From Thermomucor indicae-seudaticae (lineage: Eukaryota; Mucoromycota; Mucoromycetes; Mucorales; Lichtheimiaceae), in the NCBI GenBank assembly GCA_000787465.1, contig JSYX01000106.1, forward strand, positions 1 to 64,000: a stretch of DNA of 64,000 bases. Reading direction: 5' to 3'. Shown here piece by piece: positions 1-12,631 of this stretch. Position numbers and translations under genes: made by a program. The notes below the pieces were generated by a model, which saw only the letters and a program-made list of their open reading frames with translations, made no database searches and was not told where the DNA came from. Position 1 is the stretch's first letter. The number at the start of each line of letters is the position of its first letter.

Positions 1-239
1 GCTAAACATCGTTTAGTAACAACGGCGAAATGAAAAATGAAAATCGTGTAAAATGCTCACTGCCAGCAGCGCCAAAAGATTTTTGCTTCAGCGCAAAACA
101 GACGGAAAAACCCAGTATTGCCGTGGTGATTTCACATGATGCCTTGCGTTGGTGCCACCTGCTCCGCAGGAACGTTTCACATGGCATGCAGACAATTTTT
201 ATTATTCTCCTCTTTTTTTTCCTTTTGCCCTTTTCAATC

Positions 240-1306
240 ATGACAAACCTAGTTTCTTCAATTGTTTCGCAAGCAGACAGACTTCCTATTGTTGGTACAC
301 CAATTAGTAGTGCAGCTGCTATTTGGTCTCAGGCCTACAAAGACGCATCATCATCCGTCTATGATCAAAGTGACGTTGTTAGCTATCGACTGGCAGCAGC
401 CCTACGATATGCTTCGGCAACTCCACCTCCACCGCCCTATGAAAAAGTGGCATCGACCGCAGCACCTTCCACGCTAAGTCGCTTGTCCAATTACGTCTGG
501 AAGAGATATGAGAATAAGCCATCCGTCACCGCCGAGAATGCGGTTGCGGTTGTCGACAGGAAGCAAGTGGAACAAGCCGTGGCACTCATCAATATCGCCA
601 CAGAGATGGATCAGTCTGGTAATCGGCAAATGGCTTTGGACCTTTACATGATGGGCCTTGACCGCATGCTGTCTGCACTGCCACGTAAGCCATCACCCCC
701 CGCAGCATTACTAAAGTTACTCAATCACACTCATTTGTAAAGTTGACGTGAGTCCTGATGCAAAAAGGGCTCTTGAAACCAAGATAAAGGAGCTCAAAGA
801 TCGTAATCATTTGGACTTGGGAGATCATCCAAACATCGTCTTGTTGGCGGATGAAGAAGAGGAAGCAGCAAGAAACAAGCTGAACAGCTGTAGAAATGGT
901 GGTCTTTCGGATATCCTGGTCAACGCACTGGTTTATGGTGCGGTGGCACTTAAAAAGAGTCCACTACCTGGTACGTAAGCTCCTTCTTCCCATGAAATAA
1001 CAAGGATATGACTGAACCCCGGGGGATACTTGTTCAGACATGATTTCTTCAGTAATCGCCTGCGCCAAGGCGGGGCTTCGCGCTGTGGATGACTCTTGCC
1101 AGATACGAAAACGCACATGGGACATTGCATCGCATGGTATCGCAAAGGCGGCTGAACTCGACCGGCAGTATGAAGTGCATCAAATGTTCTCCGACGCCTT
1201 GTACACCGCCTGCACAGCGCTCATCAAGGCTGGAATTGCATATGCTGAGACACCCGGGTACAAAGAAAGTCGACAAAAAATACATGAAACGATTCGCCAC
1301 CCTTAA
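240..1306 (+). CDS. MIT-domain protein, 3 exons
   Basis: Three exons (240-684, 743-970, 1038-1306) join in frame to 313 codons. Residues about 95-150 read as a helical MIT-like bundle (VEQAVALINIATEMDQSG then MALDLYMMGLDRML), the module that binds ESCRT-III tails. The C-terminal third is helix-rich with many Ala and Cys and I do not recognise it. The N-terminal part is low in complexity with a PPPPP run. I chose the ATG at 240. The frame is open back to position 30, but that upstream stretch contains a run of Ile/Phe/Leu that looks like untranslated T-rich DNA. Intron 1 is GTAAGC...AG and intron 2 is GTACGT...AG. A role in endosomal sorting is inference from the MIT-like segment alone. Confidence 0.7.
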
Positions 1307-1515
1307 AAGGCTTGTTAGCCCTGCTGTTTCAGCACCCATGTTACCATCACGTTTGTATATCGCTTCTCCTTTAAACATCATCAATGCGTTTGGCAAACCG
1401 CATCATTTTGCATGCTCGCAGAGAACCGTGTTATTCACAATGACAGGGAAACGTCGATTAATGCAACGTCCTCTCCTACGTTTCTTTGGCTAATTCTAAG
1501 AATAAAATCATATCA

Positions 1516-2958
1516 TTATTCCCAGTCGCTGTCGCTGTCCTCTTCGTTCTTCTTTTTCGCCCACTCTTCGTTATCAGCCTGAGAGTCCAAGGGCGGGGAA
1601 ACCAGACTGGCCTCTGTGGATACTGGCTCGGATATGTTACTAAAGTCTGTGTCTGAACCTTTTCCGTCGCTAGTAGCTTTCGGTTTCCGTTGTTCTGTCG
1701 ATTTATTGACTTCTTCCTCATCCGAATCCCACTTGAAGTCAGCCTCATCGTCGTCCTCGACGCCTAGCGAAATGTACAAGTTGGGTACACTGCTTCAAAG
1801 CATGCAATAAGACAGGGTTACTCTACCTTTTACAATCAGCTGCCGCTTTTGCTCGTCCTGCTCTACCTTCCAGACGTGGTAAAAGTAACGTTGCCAAAAG
1901 TCTTTGTAGCTAACCTGGGTTGGTACTACATTGATTATGTGAGCAAGAGCCGAGAACGGATATCACGTAATATATGGGGGAAAAAGAATGTATTACCTAG
2001 TTCATTCATCATGTTTCGGGTCTCTGGATAATCATCCAACAGCCTTGCAATTTCATCGGTATATTCTTCAATATTGAAGCCTGCATTGAATGTTTCCAAG
2101 ACCTTTTTGTCGGCATCTTCCGTCATTGTACTTGCGGGATCTTTAAGGTAAGTATCGGGATCTGTTCGTACTTTGGCCAGCAAAGCTTCTTTTCTCGATG
2201 CGCTTTATAACAAAAGGACTTAGCGAATTATATCCTAAAGAAGGATACGGCCTTTAAGGAAAACTTACAAGATGCGGGTATCTCCTGTTGTGGTTGCCGT
2301 TCTTTGCCCAGCTACTGCTTGGTCATTATCATCATCCTCGTCGCTCTCCGGCTCCAACACTGTCACGGCTTTACTCAAGGTTTGCACAACCTCTGTCCCA
2401 AACTTTTGCAGATATCGTTCAGCGTACTGCGTCCCCTGAGCCATTTCGCTCCTTAGCCGTTCAAGGTCCATATTCCCCGGTAGTCGCACAGAGGACACAA
2501 GCTGTGCAGGCAGCCCTGCGCTGAATGCCTGGCTCAATCCATCCCGCACCGAATTCAGATTGCGTGTGCTGATTTCGCTCAAGCGTTCCTTCAAAGCAGC
2601 GAAATTAAAACGGTCGTCCCGGTCATTGGCAGTGACGGTTGATGAGGAAGAACTGAGATCACGGGTAGGCGTGGCACTGTCGTCACGCAGAACACTGGCT
2701 AGTTCTTCAAAATCCTTCCGCGTTGCGTCTGCAAATGCCTCAGTCTGACTACAATTGAACAAATGGACCGTTCTGCAAAGTGAACTTCTCAAGTTGTACC
2801 TGTTTCCTCACAGTATCAAGCAAATTATTGAACCGTTGACCCCACCCGAAATTGCTAAAGGCTTGAAGTACAATGTCATTGTCTTCTGAGCCTGCTTGGT
2901 TGTTGTTGGGCGTGTTGCTGTTTACAGCGGCAGATGCATACTGATATAAATCATCCAT
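1516..2958 (-). CDS. BSD-domain protein (BSDC1/Dos2-like)
   Basis: About five exons. The N-terminal exon starts MDDLYQYASAAV and is followed by a long amphipathic region (near 2270-2790). The segment near 1830-1910 reads FWQRYFYHVWKVEQ, the Trp-rich core of a BSD domain, and comes after a helix ending in the ARLLDDYPETRNMMNELG block. The C-terminus is acidic and Ser-rich and ends DSDSDWE. This order (helical N-terminus, BSD domain, acidic tail) matches BSDC1 and yeast Dos2, whose molecular role is poorly defined. Splice sites seen: the first exon ends at a CAG before GTACAA and resumes at ACTGAGGC, in phase 0. The start has no upstream competitor. The family call is firm; function is not. Confidence 0.75.
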
Positions 2959-4858
2959 TGTGCGTTGTGGAGAAAAGAGACAAGAACTTAAAGAAAAGAG
3001 GTTCTTCCTTTTTAGGAATCCTCCTTTAGTATACAGTGTTCAGCCATGCAGCAAGTTTGGAAAAGTGAATGCGTTTACTTGAGACAAATCTCGAGACGAA
3101 CTCGAAAAATCCATGAGACGAACCCAGAGGTGAGACACCACTATTCTCGCTTTCCGATTTTGTTCAGAGCATCAGCTCTTCTCATCCAAAAGCACCCTTT
3201 TTATTCAGTCGATCATAAATTGCGGCAAAATAAAGCATGGAATGCCGCACCTTCAACTGGTGTCTTGCCGATCAGCAGTGAAGAGCGAATAGCGTCGTGA
3301 GGTCCGTCAACTGTATCAGCAGGTCGGCAGCGGTCACGAACAGTTCATAGGCAGGGCATCTCTGAATTTGTAAACCTTCTTCAACCCTAAAGTGAAGGCC
3401 GAGCACGAGCTCTTCTATGAACGCTTTGAAATCTTGCTCGCAGCCGGGGAGCAAGGGACGTCAGTGAGACTATCCGAGTTTGCGGTTCCGAGGAGCCAAT
3501 GTCCTTAGTCGAACCAGGACGCAAAGGAAGCGGTCTCTGGCCTGTTGACTGGATCGACCGTTCGCTCGTTGTCTGCCCCACCACAGTTGCCACAAGACTT
3601 GGAGGCCCACGCTGCGACGACGCCTCGCCCATGCGTGGACCCACCATCTTTACTGCCGTCACAATATGACGTGCTTCTTTATGCTGTACACATATCCCCT
3701 TCGAGACCTACTTGGCCCTGTTACTCACGAGAAAAAGAAACTGGATCCTATTATACTTACGTCATTCTCCGTCTGCCGTGCTTCCTCATGGATTTTTTCG
3801 CATAACTCGTCCAATGACCCATCCTTATAGGTATCGCGAAGAACCCCCAGACCTCATTAAGGTAGCAGAAGTGACGCTTTTGTTGAGGGCCAAAAGTTGA
3901 GCTAGGATGCTCTTGCCGCCGCAGATGTTTCTTACTCTGCCGGACAAGTCAAACATCATCCGTGAAGCCCTTTTCGCTTAAATTCGGTTGCAGCGAACTC
4001 AAGCAGCGTTTCGGCTTTGCTGCTCGACATACTTCATGCTGTTCGTTAACTCGTTATATGGCGTCCAGCGCATGATATCCAGCGCTGTTGGTGTAACTTT
4101 TGGCTTATACTGCGTACACCAACTATGAAGCAGCGTCAATACGCGCAGAATGGCGTACAAACTTCACTCAAACCTTGATGCATTAAATTCAATGTTTTCA
4201 GAACTGATGTCGTCGCTTTTGAAGGTAAGTCGATCTTTCTGCCCAATGTCAAATTGCTCTCTCGGTCGTTTCAGTCTCAAAGACTTGGCCGTTAAATTTT
4301 GACGCTGTCTGAAGAGAACATCTCTCGTGAATAAAGGCCGCGGTGATGGTTGAACACGTAATCCACTCAGAGGCAGACGTAAACTTTATACACCGCGGCT
4401 TACGTATTTAAGGTTACCTCCACCGAAAAACAATCAACGAGATGCTCAAGAAAAGCATGGCATTGTGCTCTCGCGTAACCCTTCGGAAGAAGGAGCTTTT
4501 TGCCAAAAAGCCGTAAAGGGAGCTTTTAACACTGATATTGCGCACCTATTTTCCAAGATAGCGTGAGGTGCATGGATAACCAAATACGGAAAGCGCTTGT
4601 GGGAAAATACAACACGTGGCCAATCATATTCAAGAATGATTTCGCCATCGTCAAGCATCGATACTGGCTAAGGGAGTTGCAAAAGTTGAAATAAAAGGAG
4701 AGAGGAAAGCGGTGCTCTTGCTTTCTATTTCCCATCTCTTTTGTCACAGCTTCATACTCGTTGATTTTTTTTTATTTCAAGAGGTATTTAGGAAACGGGC
4801 GAGGAAGGAGAGGAGGGGGTATGCACTACGGAAAAAAGATAGGATTTTTTCGGAGCGG
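2959..4858 (-). pseudogene. Decayed protein-coding remnant, origin unknown
   Basis: This 1.9 kb stretch has no intact gene. On the minus strand, short protein-like frames follow one another with stops and frame changes between them: MLDDGEIILEYDWPRVVF near 4600, VTPTALDIMRWTPYNELT near 4070, MMFDLSGRVRNICGGKSI near 3930, and a basic Ser-rich stretch near 3400-3660. Their spacing and common strand suggest one old coding unit that has decayed, possibly from a transposable element. No catalytic motif, terminal repeat or target duplication was found, so the origin is open. Confidence 0.3.
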
Positions 4859-5784
4859 TTATATTTGATTACAAAGCCGGCCACGAACTGAATAGAACGA
4901 ACAGTTGCCACTACTACGAGCGCGACCGGTCTTTTCTTCGAACGTCTTGCACGACTGGAACGGAGGCGTATAGAGATGTAAGGAGACAGCGCCTTTTTCA
5001 GTACTTGGATTGGAGATACGGTGGAGCCCGATTTTATCTTGGCCAATTTCGAGTCAGCACCATGAGGGAAACAACAAAGAAATTTTCAGGGGTGTTACCA
5101 TGAATATAGGCGACTTGGTTCGGGTAAAGATTGGTCCTTTTGGAAACAGTAAGCGGTTTGCCTGCGTTGCATGACGACGACGACTCCTTTGTTTCGGCAT
5201 CGGTAATGTCCGTCAGAGGAGACGACGACGACGATACGTGTTCATCACCATCAGCATTGGACGGCCATTCGTATTGTGTTTCTTCAAGTTCACCATCAAG
5301 GATCTTCATGATGCAGTGCGCACCAGAATGGTCATGGACAGGACTGGGAACAAGTTTCAGCAAAATGTTGCTGCCAACAGAAGGGGAGGGAGATTTCTTT
5401 ACCTCTGTTGATCCTTGCTCCATGCAAGAATCATCAGGTTGAACTGTTCATATGACCGTGTGAGTGAAGTGGGTGAGACATTGACTATAGTCCCTTGTCT
5501 TTTACCTTGCCATTACCATCATCAACCAGATTCCGGGTGTACGCTCTCGAGTGATCAAAGATAGCGTATTTGTGCCAGTCTTTTGCATTGGAAGTGTAAC
5601 GCTCCATCAGCCGTATGATTTCATTGGCGTCAATGTGCTCAGAGTCAAGACCACCGTCCGGGCCCAGCACTCTGTGGATGTCGTGAACAAGTTGTTCAAG
5701 GGTGTACGAGTTCTTATCATCGAGGAGTTGAACGACCATTGCGGAAAAACCGGAGAGAAAAAGAGTAATGGAGGAGGAAGCCAA
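4859..5784 (-). CDS. CDO1: Cysteine dioxygenase
   Basis: Non-haem iron enzyme that oxidises cysteine to cysteine sulfinate with O2. Four exons (5784-5506, 5443-5403, 5343-5099, 5037-4859) join to 247 residues. The cupin iron site is visible: [10 protein letters not shown] gives two of the three His ligands and the Cys that in animal CDO crosslinks to Tyr. [11 protein letters not shown] supplies the third His, and LHLYTPPF carries the Tyr. Exon 2 is only 41 nt and encodes [13 protein letters not shown], needed to restore the strand before the first His. An insert rich in Ser, Asp and Glu (about 30 residues, near 5170-5270) lies between the two motifs and is longer than I expect. A start at the internal Met (5739) is also possible. 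Confidence 0.9.
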
Positions 5785-7978
5785 GTGGCAGTTTATTATT
5801 TTGTGCGCGGGGTCACGTGCAAGGGAGCAAGTGGAACGCTAGTCTTGTGGAATATGACGTTCGCCGAGTTTCCGAAATGGATAAATTAGCGAGTCGCTTG
5901 GTTTCACTATGGACCAAAATACATGAATGGACTTGCTTTTTAGGTACGTAGCGTCACAGTTGCCGTGGGAAAATGATCTCCATTTGTTTTATTCGAGATA
6001 CTGGAGAAAGAATTTGGAATTCGAATACAAAATATACGCGTTGAAGATTAATTCGATGTAAGTTCGGTCTGATTAATGTTAAATGTGCTATAAAGTACCT
6101 GGGCTGTTACTGCTATTTGGGGCCATGAGAACCTATCCTCTGGTGATCATCGGAAAGGGGACATGGGCGCAGTAGCCTAGTGTGTTTATCAGAAGCGAGA
6201 CAACAGATTATTTACAAGACTTGGACGTTGCTGCAGGAGGTAGTCGACAAAGGAACAGATGGGTTTCACAGTAGGATCATTTGAATTCGACAGTCTATTT
6301 TGCGACTTGGCACCGATGTTGTTCTCTTCGCCTACTTCATGAATCATGCTTGCGTCTTCGTCACCGCGCGTCAGTCAAAATCAGTTCGTTTATAAGGGGT
6401 AAGGGCTCAATTGCCACAAGCCGGCACTCCTTCTGATGAGTTAGCACGAAAAGATTGCTATTGCGTTCCTCCAAGTTGAGGAATGATATAGACAGCGGCA
6501 GGCAAATCGTTTACTACTGTACCTGACAACATTCTGTCAACCGTGACCTCTACGCATGACGACGGCCTGCCCCTGGTAACAAGACCAAGAAAGATCTTCT
6601 CGAAAGGACTACCGTCGAAATCTTTCGATGCATTTGATGCAGCCAGAATACATGGTTTGGATCATAATCAAGTGCATAAAGACATGTTAGGAGAAAAATG
6701 GTCCGGATAGCGGACCGTCCTACGGCAATGAGAATCGGAGGCATAAAGACGGAAATTTGATAAGCGTAACGCATATCTATCGAGTGTCTCAAGTTCTTAC
6801 AGTCGCTTCAAATGCTGCTAGACCAAGCTAATGTCAATCGAGCATGTCACCTTTTCCAAGGTCGAAAAAAAACGCGAGTCGATCACGCATTTGTGCGTGA
6901 ACTCTAAACTGGGCGATTGGCAAATAGAGAGCGCCGATATAGTGATGTTCGATATACAGGATTTCTATTTCGACTATGCCAAACTCTGGTGGTTCTCTTT
7001 TGCACACTGGATTTGGTGTTCTTGCACTACCCAGACTGGCTCATAGATCCATCCAATTTGCTGGCCTGTATATCCCATGCGATAACATAACCATTCTAGC
7101 GTCCTCAGGTATACAGCCCGGTAAATAGGGTGGACCAATTTGGGTTGTGCAAGGACACCAATTTCAGTGCCAAATGGCTTTGGCAGAATCGTCAAGGACT
7201 TCTGTCTTTCCACCAGTACGAAGTAGAAATCCTGTAGTGGTGCGCTCGATGCACGTAATGTTGGAACTTGGTCCACTAATCTAACAACTTATAGTTAAAA
7301 AAATATGTGCGATATAGTGACAACTCGATATGTTGATCACTTGGATGGTCCAGCGGGCACCATATCGACCACGCACTGTGTGTTGTGCCTGCCAAAGTTT
7401 AACCATTCTCTAGCTGTGTTCATGTATACTTTGTTAAGATAAATCGTTGCCCTTTTATTAAGAAGACGAACTTTTCCCACTGGTTATGAGCGCGGTGAGT
7501 CCAAGTAGTAGTTAGCATGTTTGTTATTCTGAAAGCGTTTTGATAGGATATCCGATATCATTAAAGCATGCTTATTCTCAGCGTAAATTCTAATGATACG
7601 AAAGCTTAATTAAGTTACTGTGCGGTTACGTTATTGTGGAATAGAATAATGGCGTTTAAGGAGACTCTGCGTTGCTAGGTTGCCGTTAGTCGCTAGGCAA
7701 CGCGGTACGACCGATGCTTATGAAATCGAGGCCGTTTTCCAGTGCAAATTCGAGAATATTCCGTGGTGAACGCTTACCAATGGATTGCGAGCGAACCTTT
7801 ATTCGTACGTGGACGATGAAACGAAAACATTGCCAATGATATGCGGATAGATCACCTAGACCAATTGAAACCGGACTCGGAAAAGAAAAATTTCGGGACC
7901 TGAAACTGCTTTTAAAAGCAATCATGCAGAGAGCGACGGGCGATTATTTTCTCCTCTTCTTTTTCCTTTTCGTTCAAT
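5785..7978. other. Gene-poor stretch, 2.2 kb
   Basis: No gene is supported here. Open frames on the minus strand at 6550-6792 and 6974-7276 have protein-like composition but no motif I recognise, and nothing joins them. They may be worn fragments of an older element. The last 300 bases are the likely promoter of the AMMECR1 gene and contain the RFX-like site listed separately. Confidence 0.5.
7669..7703. promoter_or_regulatory. Inverted repeat containing an X-box-like site
   Basis: GCGTTGC at 7669-7675 is the inverse of GCAACGC at 7697-7703. Within it, GTCGCTAGGCAAC (7689-7701) is close to the X-box bound by RFX proteins (GTTGCCATGGCAAC type), and GTTGCTAGG (7671-7679) gives a second half-site. 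It lies about 275 bp before the ATG at 7979. RFX binding is inference from sequence similarity. Confidence 0.35.
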
Positions 7979-8711
<733 letters not shown>

Positions 8712-8877
8712 AAACAGTAATACTAGTAGTTTATAAATGTAAAGAGGTACATATATACATATATATACGTGCTATCTTTCACACGATTAAATAACGTATA
8801 CGATAAGCTTGTCTGACGCTCGCCTCACTTTGACGCTTTGGTGTGTCCGTTTAGGATACCCCCTATTCAGATGATTC

Positions 8878-11501
8878 CTAAGCATACGGGTGCCATACAC
8901 CATCTTTATACGTCGAGCGGCCGCCTAGATCTTGAAAAGAGTTTCGTCTGAAGCTTTTCTTTGTCCTTGCGTGTTCGAATTCCTTGGACTTGGGTATCTC
9001 GATTGTTCTTCGTGATATCATCCGTGTTTTCGAGGATATTAATGGACTGTCTTCTTTTCCTTCACGATGTTCCTGTGCAAAGCTTTCGCGATATTGCCGT
9101 ATGCTATCCAAGATATCTTTGGCCGCTTCTGTGACGGACTGGTCGGTACGTGTTCTCGGTGAAATCTATCGGCAACTGCATTGTTTGTATTCTGGATAAC
9201 TGCAAAAGAATATATGAAAGTGACTTACCAATGATTTTCCAGCGTTCAGCATATGAGGTCGACTTTTGTCGACCGATAGCCTTAGTAATCGTTCGTTGGC
9301 AATTGTAAACCTTCGACGCTGTGCATAACTGTCAGATTTGATAGTTTCGCGGTTTGAGGATTCGGATGTCGCGGTTTTTCTTAGGTCATCACTGGTTTTT
9401 CTCTGAGGATGGACTGCAAGTTCTCCTTTGCTAGAAAGCCTTCTTGCTTCAACTTGCCTCCGGCCGCGGTCTACTCGCAGCTGTCTGTTTAGGCTATCGG
9501 TTCTTGATTCATTCAACGCCGCAAGCAATGATCTTCTCTGTATTCTCCTTTGCTCGATACGATCATTGGTGTCCGTTACAAAATCATCACTCCTTCTCCG
9601 AGTATCATCACTTGAGATAAGCCGAGCTAGTCGGCCTCGCAAACTTCTACCATCCGTGGGCGCTTCTCTACTAGTGTCCCGCGCATCTAAGGACTCTTCT
9701 GATGCGTGCGATAGTCGATCCAGATCCTTCATTATCTGATCAGTCTTAGTGTGTTTATTTGTCAGAGGGCGACGCTCCTTTGGTGCTCCATGCCAGAAGG
9801 ACGCCTCAGCGTCACTTTGTTGAGGCATCGAGATGGTCCGCGGCCTCCTGCCGTCTTTTAGTTCAGTCAAGGAGACCATGTCCATTTCATTTCCAGGCAT
9901 TGACTTTGTCCTATTTCGCGCTCGCATCGCCAAGGGAGCTGCTGAGATATCTGGCTTCTTGTCACGAATAGACGGAAGCCCTTCATCGATTTTAATCCTT
10001 CTAGGCACTGCCTGATCGTCATCAACAAGCGCACTCCAACGTCGCTGTTGTGTTGCAATTTGGCGAGGCAGACGCTGACCGAGTTCATGTCTTTTCAATT
10101 CGTCCCCTGGTTGACTAGACGATATCAAATTACCGGGGCGCGGTTTTAGTAATGCAGATCGACGGATCAAGACAGTGTCACTGTCTCGCTGTTGCGCATG
10201 TACAGTGTCGACATCAATACTCTGCCGCTTTTCTCGCATAGTCGGCAAAGCTGTCGTCTGATGTGGGAACCGCTTATTCCCGGACGATAATGGTTTTGTC
10301 TCACGAGTATGATTTTCAGTCATGTTTCCCTGACTCTTTAATTTACTATCCATTTCAGACATGTAAGAGCGTTCCACAGCATCCAAAAGTTGAAGGGTCT
10401 TTTCGACCGAGTTTGAGAGGACTGCATTCACTCTTGCGTCGATCTCATCCATAACAGCCGCGGAAAGCCGCCGTTGGTTGTCTTGCTCATAAATTCTGTG
10501 TCGTGCTTTTTCGGGTGTTACCATATGTGCATCCAACGAGTACTTTCGATCACTGACTATACTGGACGAGCTGTTCCCCTGTCGTTTATAATCTTTTTTC
10601 ATCACATCATCTTTTTCCTGGTCACGGGGCTTAGATAAACGATGATGACTACTACTACTCCGCGGCGGAATGACTCGAGGCTTAAGTACAGGGTCGGTGG
10701 CTCTCGCGAGAGGAAGATTGCTTTTGAAACTCGCGCGTTGTTCACTAGTTGACTGGTTGATATCGTAGCCAGGTTGATTCTGCGAGTCGATCCTGGCACG
10801 ACGTGAACTGTCTAACCCGCTTTACATCAAGTGAGCAAGCCAAGAGAAGGGACCGCGTCTTTATGTCCTCTCACCTTGCATCTAAAAGAGTCTTACTGCT
10901 TTGACGATATGTGTTCTGTGAACCGATGGCTCGACTTGCTGGTCTAGACATGATCTCGTCCAGTATATCAGGATCCATGAGATCCTCCAGCTCACGGTCC
11001 AGCCAGTGAAACGATACATCCGCATCCCCTGCAGAAGTCCCAGTCAATAGCGGTGCTTTACAAAAGAATAAACAAGCATATACTACCTCGATTGAGTTTT
11101 TCAAAAAGCATGACGCTTTCACTTCTCATTTCGCCCTTGGCTCGGCGGACTTTGGACGAATCGCTTGCTTGCGAAGACGAGTCGTCGCCACTGCTATCAG
11201 TCTTCATTATGGATCGTCGATAATGCCGGCCACCTGACTTGTTGTTGTTGACGGAGACATCTTCTTCGCTGCGACAGGACAATGCGCTCGGTGCTGGCGT
11301 AACAAGGGAACGCACGACATGTTGTACTTCTTCGTCGTCGACGCTACGAAAGCTGATTTTGCAACCATGGCGCTGAAGCGCCATAGATTTTGCTGATGCT
11401 GGTGTCCATCGTCCGTCAACGTCAACAATGCTGTCTGAGTCCCAGACGTCGTCATTTGAAGAACCAGCAGAGCGTGAATCTTTATTCAGAGTCATTAACA
11501 C
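8878..11501 (-). CDS. Large disordered Ser/Arg-rich protein
   Basis: About four exons: 11501 to about 11092, about 11040-10871, one long exon from about 10800 to 9230, and a last exon of about 9195-8878. The product is about 750 residues, polar, rich in Ser, Arg, Asp and Gln, with no folded domain I can name. A short hydrophobic-aromatic patch in exon 2 (SFHWLDRELEDLMD) and a helical stretch around NAVLSNSVEKTLQLLDAVER are the only candidate structured parts. Basophilic kinase sites of the RRxS/T form recur (RRLS, RRRS, RRFT, RRWS, RRNS), so it may be a PKA-type target; that is inference. I do not recognise it and give no function. The reading frame is long and consistent, so it is very likely a real gene. 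Confidence 0.7.
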
Positions 11502-12043
11502 TTGGCCCGTTTGCTGTCCCTTTAGAAGAAGGCAGATATATCATGTAATGCGTGACACAAAAAATGGCGGAAGGAAAAGGGGTGAGCTTTTCCCAAATGG
11601 ATTATGCAGTCAAAAACAATGCATTGTCGCATGCTGTCTTGCGGGAACACTTCATTTCCTTTGCTCTCCTTTGCCCTCCTTTGCCTTACTAAGACACAAC
11701 GCGTGAGGAGCGTCGTATAATGGTCATCTGAATTGTTATATCGTTTGTGCATGTCTAGCTTCGTTTACTCAAAATAGAGATTGGCTATTTACGAACTAAG
11801 TTAAAGGAGGTAAGCGCAGGTTTTAGCATACAGTGCAGCGGATGAGTTTGAAAGCAACATGGGCCATCTGTTTTCTTTTCGTTGTCTTGCTTTCGGACGA
11901 AAGTTGAAAACCCGCCATGAAACGTTGTAAGCGGCTCCCGGCTTAAAAGAGTTTTTAACAACGTCAATGAAGCTCTAGGTAAATGCCTGCTCATTGTCCC
12001 CTCCCTTTCTACAAACACTGAAGACGAAGCGCCTAGAGCTAGA
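11502..12043. other. Divergent intergenic region
   Basis: It separates two divergently transcribed genes. T- and C-rich tracts and no intact coding frame were seen. A minus-strand frame runs in from the next gene but is only its antisense shadow. It presumably holds both promoters. Confidence 0.5.
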
Positions 12044-12631
12044 ATGGAAATTCGGGCAGACGGAGCACGTCGGCAACACGAGTGCGTCGAGAAAGAAAAA
12101 TCGTTCGAATCGCTGTTAAAGCACATTGCTCGATCGATCGATTTACCACCCATGAGTCGTCCAAAGGATTTGCGGTACTTTGTTGGCGAGCTTGCGGATA
12201 TCGTTGTGGACACATCAAGGAGTGAAAGCGGTATCCTTCAGTGGATCATGGATCATCCTTTGTGGCGAGAACCAGTGTCTCGGCAGCAGGCCCTTAATAT
12301 CCTCGCAGCTGTGCGTGATTACGCCTTGTTCTCCAGTGGAGAAGATAGCGAAGAAGAATATGAATTAGACGGCGAAGACCGTCGATCGCCGGGTGGCGCG
12401 ACTGGAGTAATTCGAGAGCTGATACCGTTACCGTCAGGATTCTTTGGAGAAGAGCCGGATATGATGTACTCTGTGCCATTGTGCGGTTCACGATTTATTT
12501 TCAAGTCCGTGCTCCCACCGGTTGCCAACTACGACCCGGCGTCGTGTGATGAAGATGATGCATCTGTCGGTGCGGATGATGATGGTGGCTACGATAGTAG
12601 TGATATTGATGACAATCCGGTCAATTTTTGA
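12044..12631 (+). CDS. Hypothetical acidic protein, single exon
   Basis: 195 codons without an intron. The N-terminal half is helical (SFESLLKHIARSI, LRYFVGELADIVV, NILAAVRDYALF). The C-terminal half is acidic, with SSGEDSEEEYELDGE and a final run of Asp, Ser and Gly ending DDNPVNF. No signal peptide, membrane segment or catalytic motif. Codon use looks coding over the whole length, and an AATAAA-like signal follows near 12728. I do not recognise the family. The ATG at 12044 is the first in the frame; an unseen upstream exon cannot be excluded. Confidence 0.6.
   Translation: MEIRADGARRQHECVEKEKSFESLLKHIARSIDLPPMSRPKDLRYFVGELADIVVDTSRSESGILQWIMDHPLWREPVSRQQALNILAAVRDYALFSSGEDSEEEYELDGEDRRSPGGATGVIRELIPLPSGFFGEEPDMMYSVPLCGSRFIFKSVLPPVANYDPASCDEDDASVGADDDGGYDSSDIDDNPVNF

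Noticed and set aside
30..239. Extended N-terminus of the MIT-domain protein
   Set aside because: It contains a hydrophobic run from T-rich DNA, and the ATG at 240 fits better.
11785..12213. 142-codon minus-strand frame
   Set aside because: It overlaps the start of the acidic plus-strand gene, has no motif, and looks like its antisense shadow.
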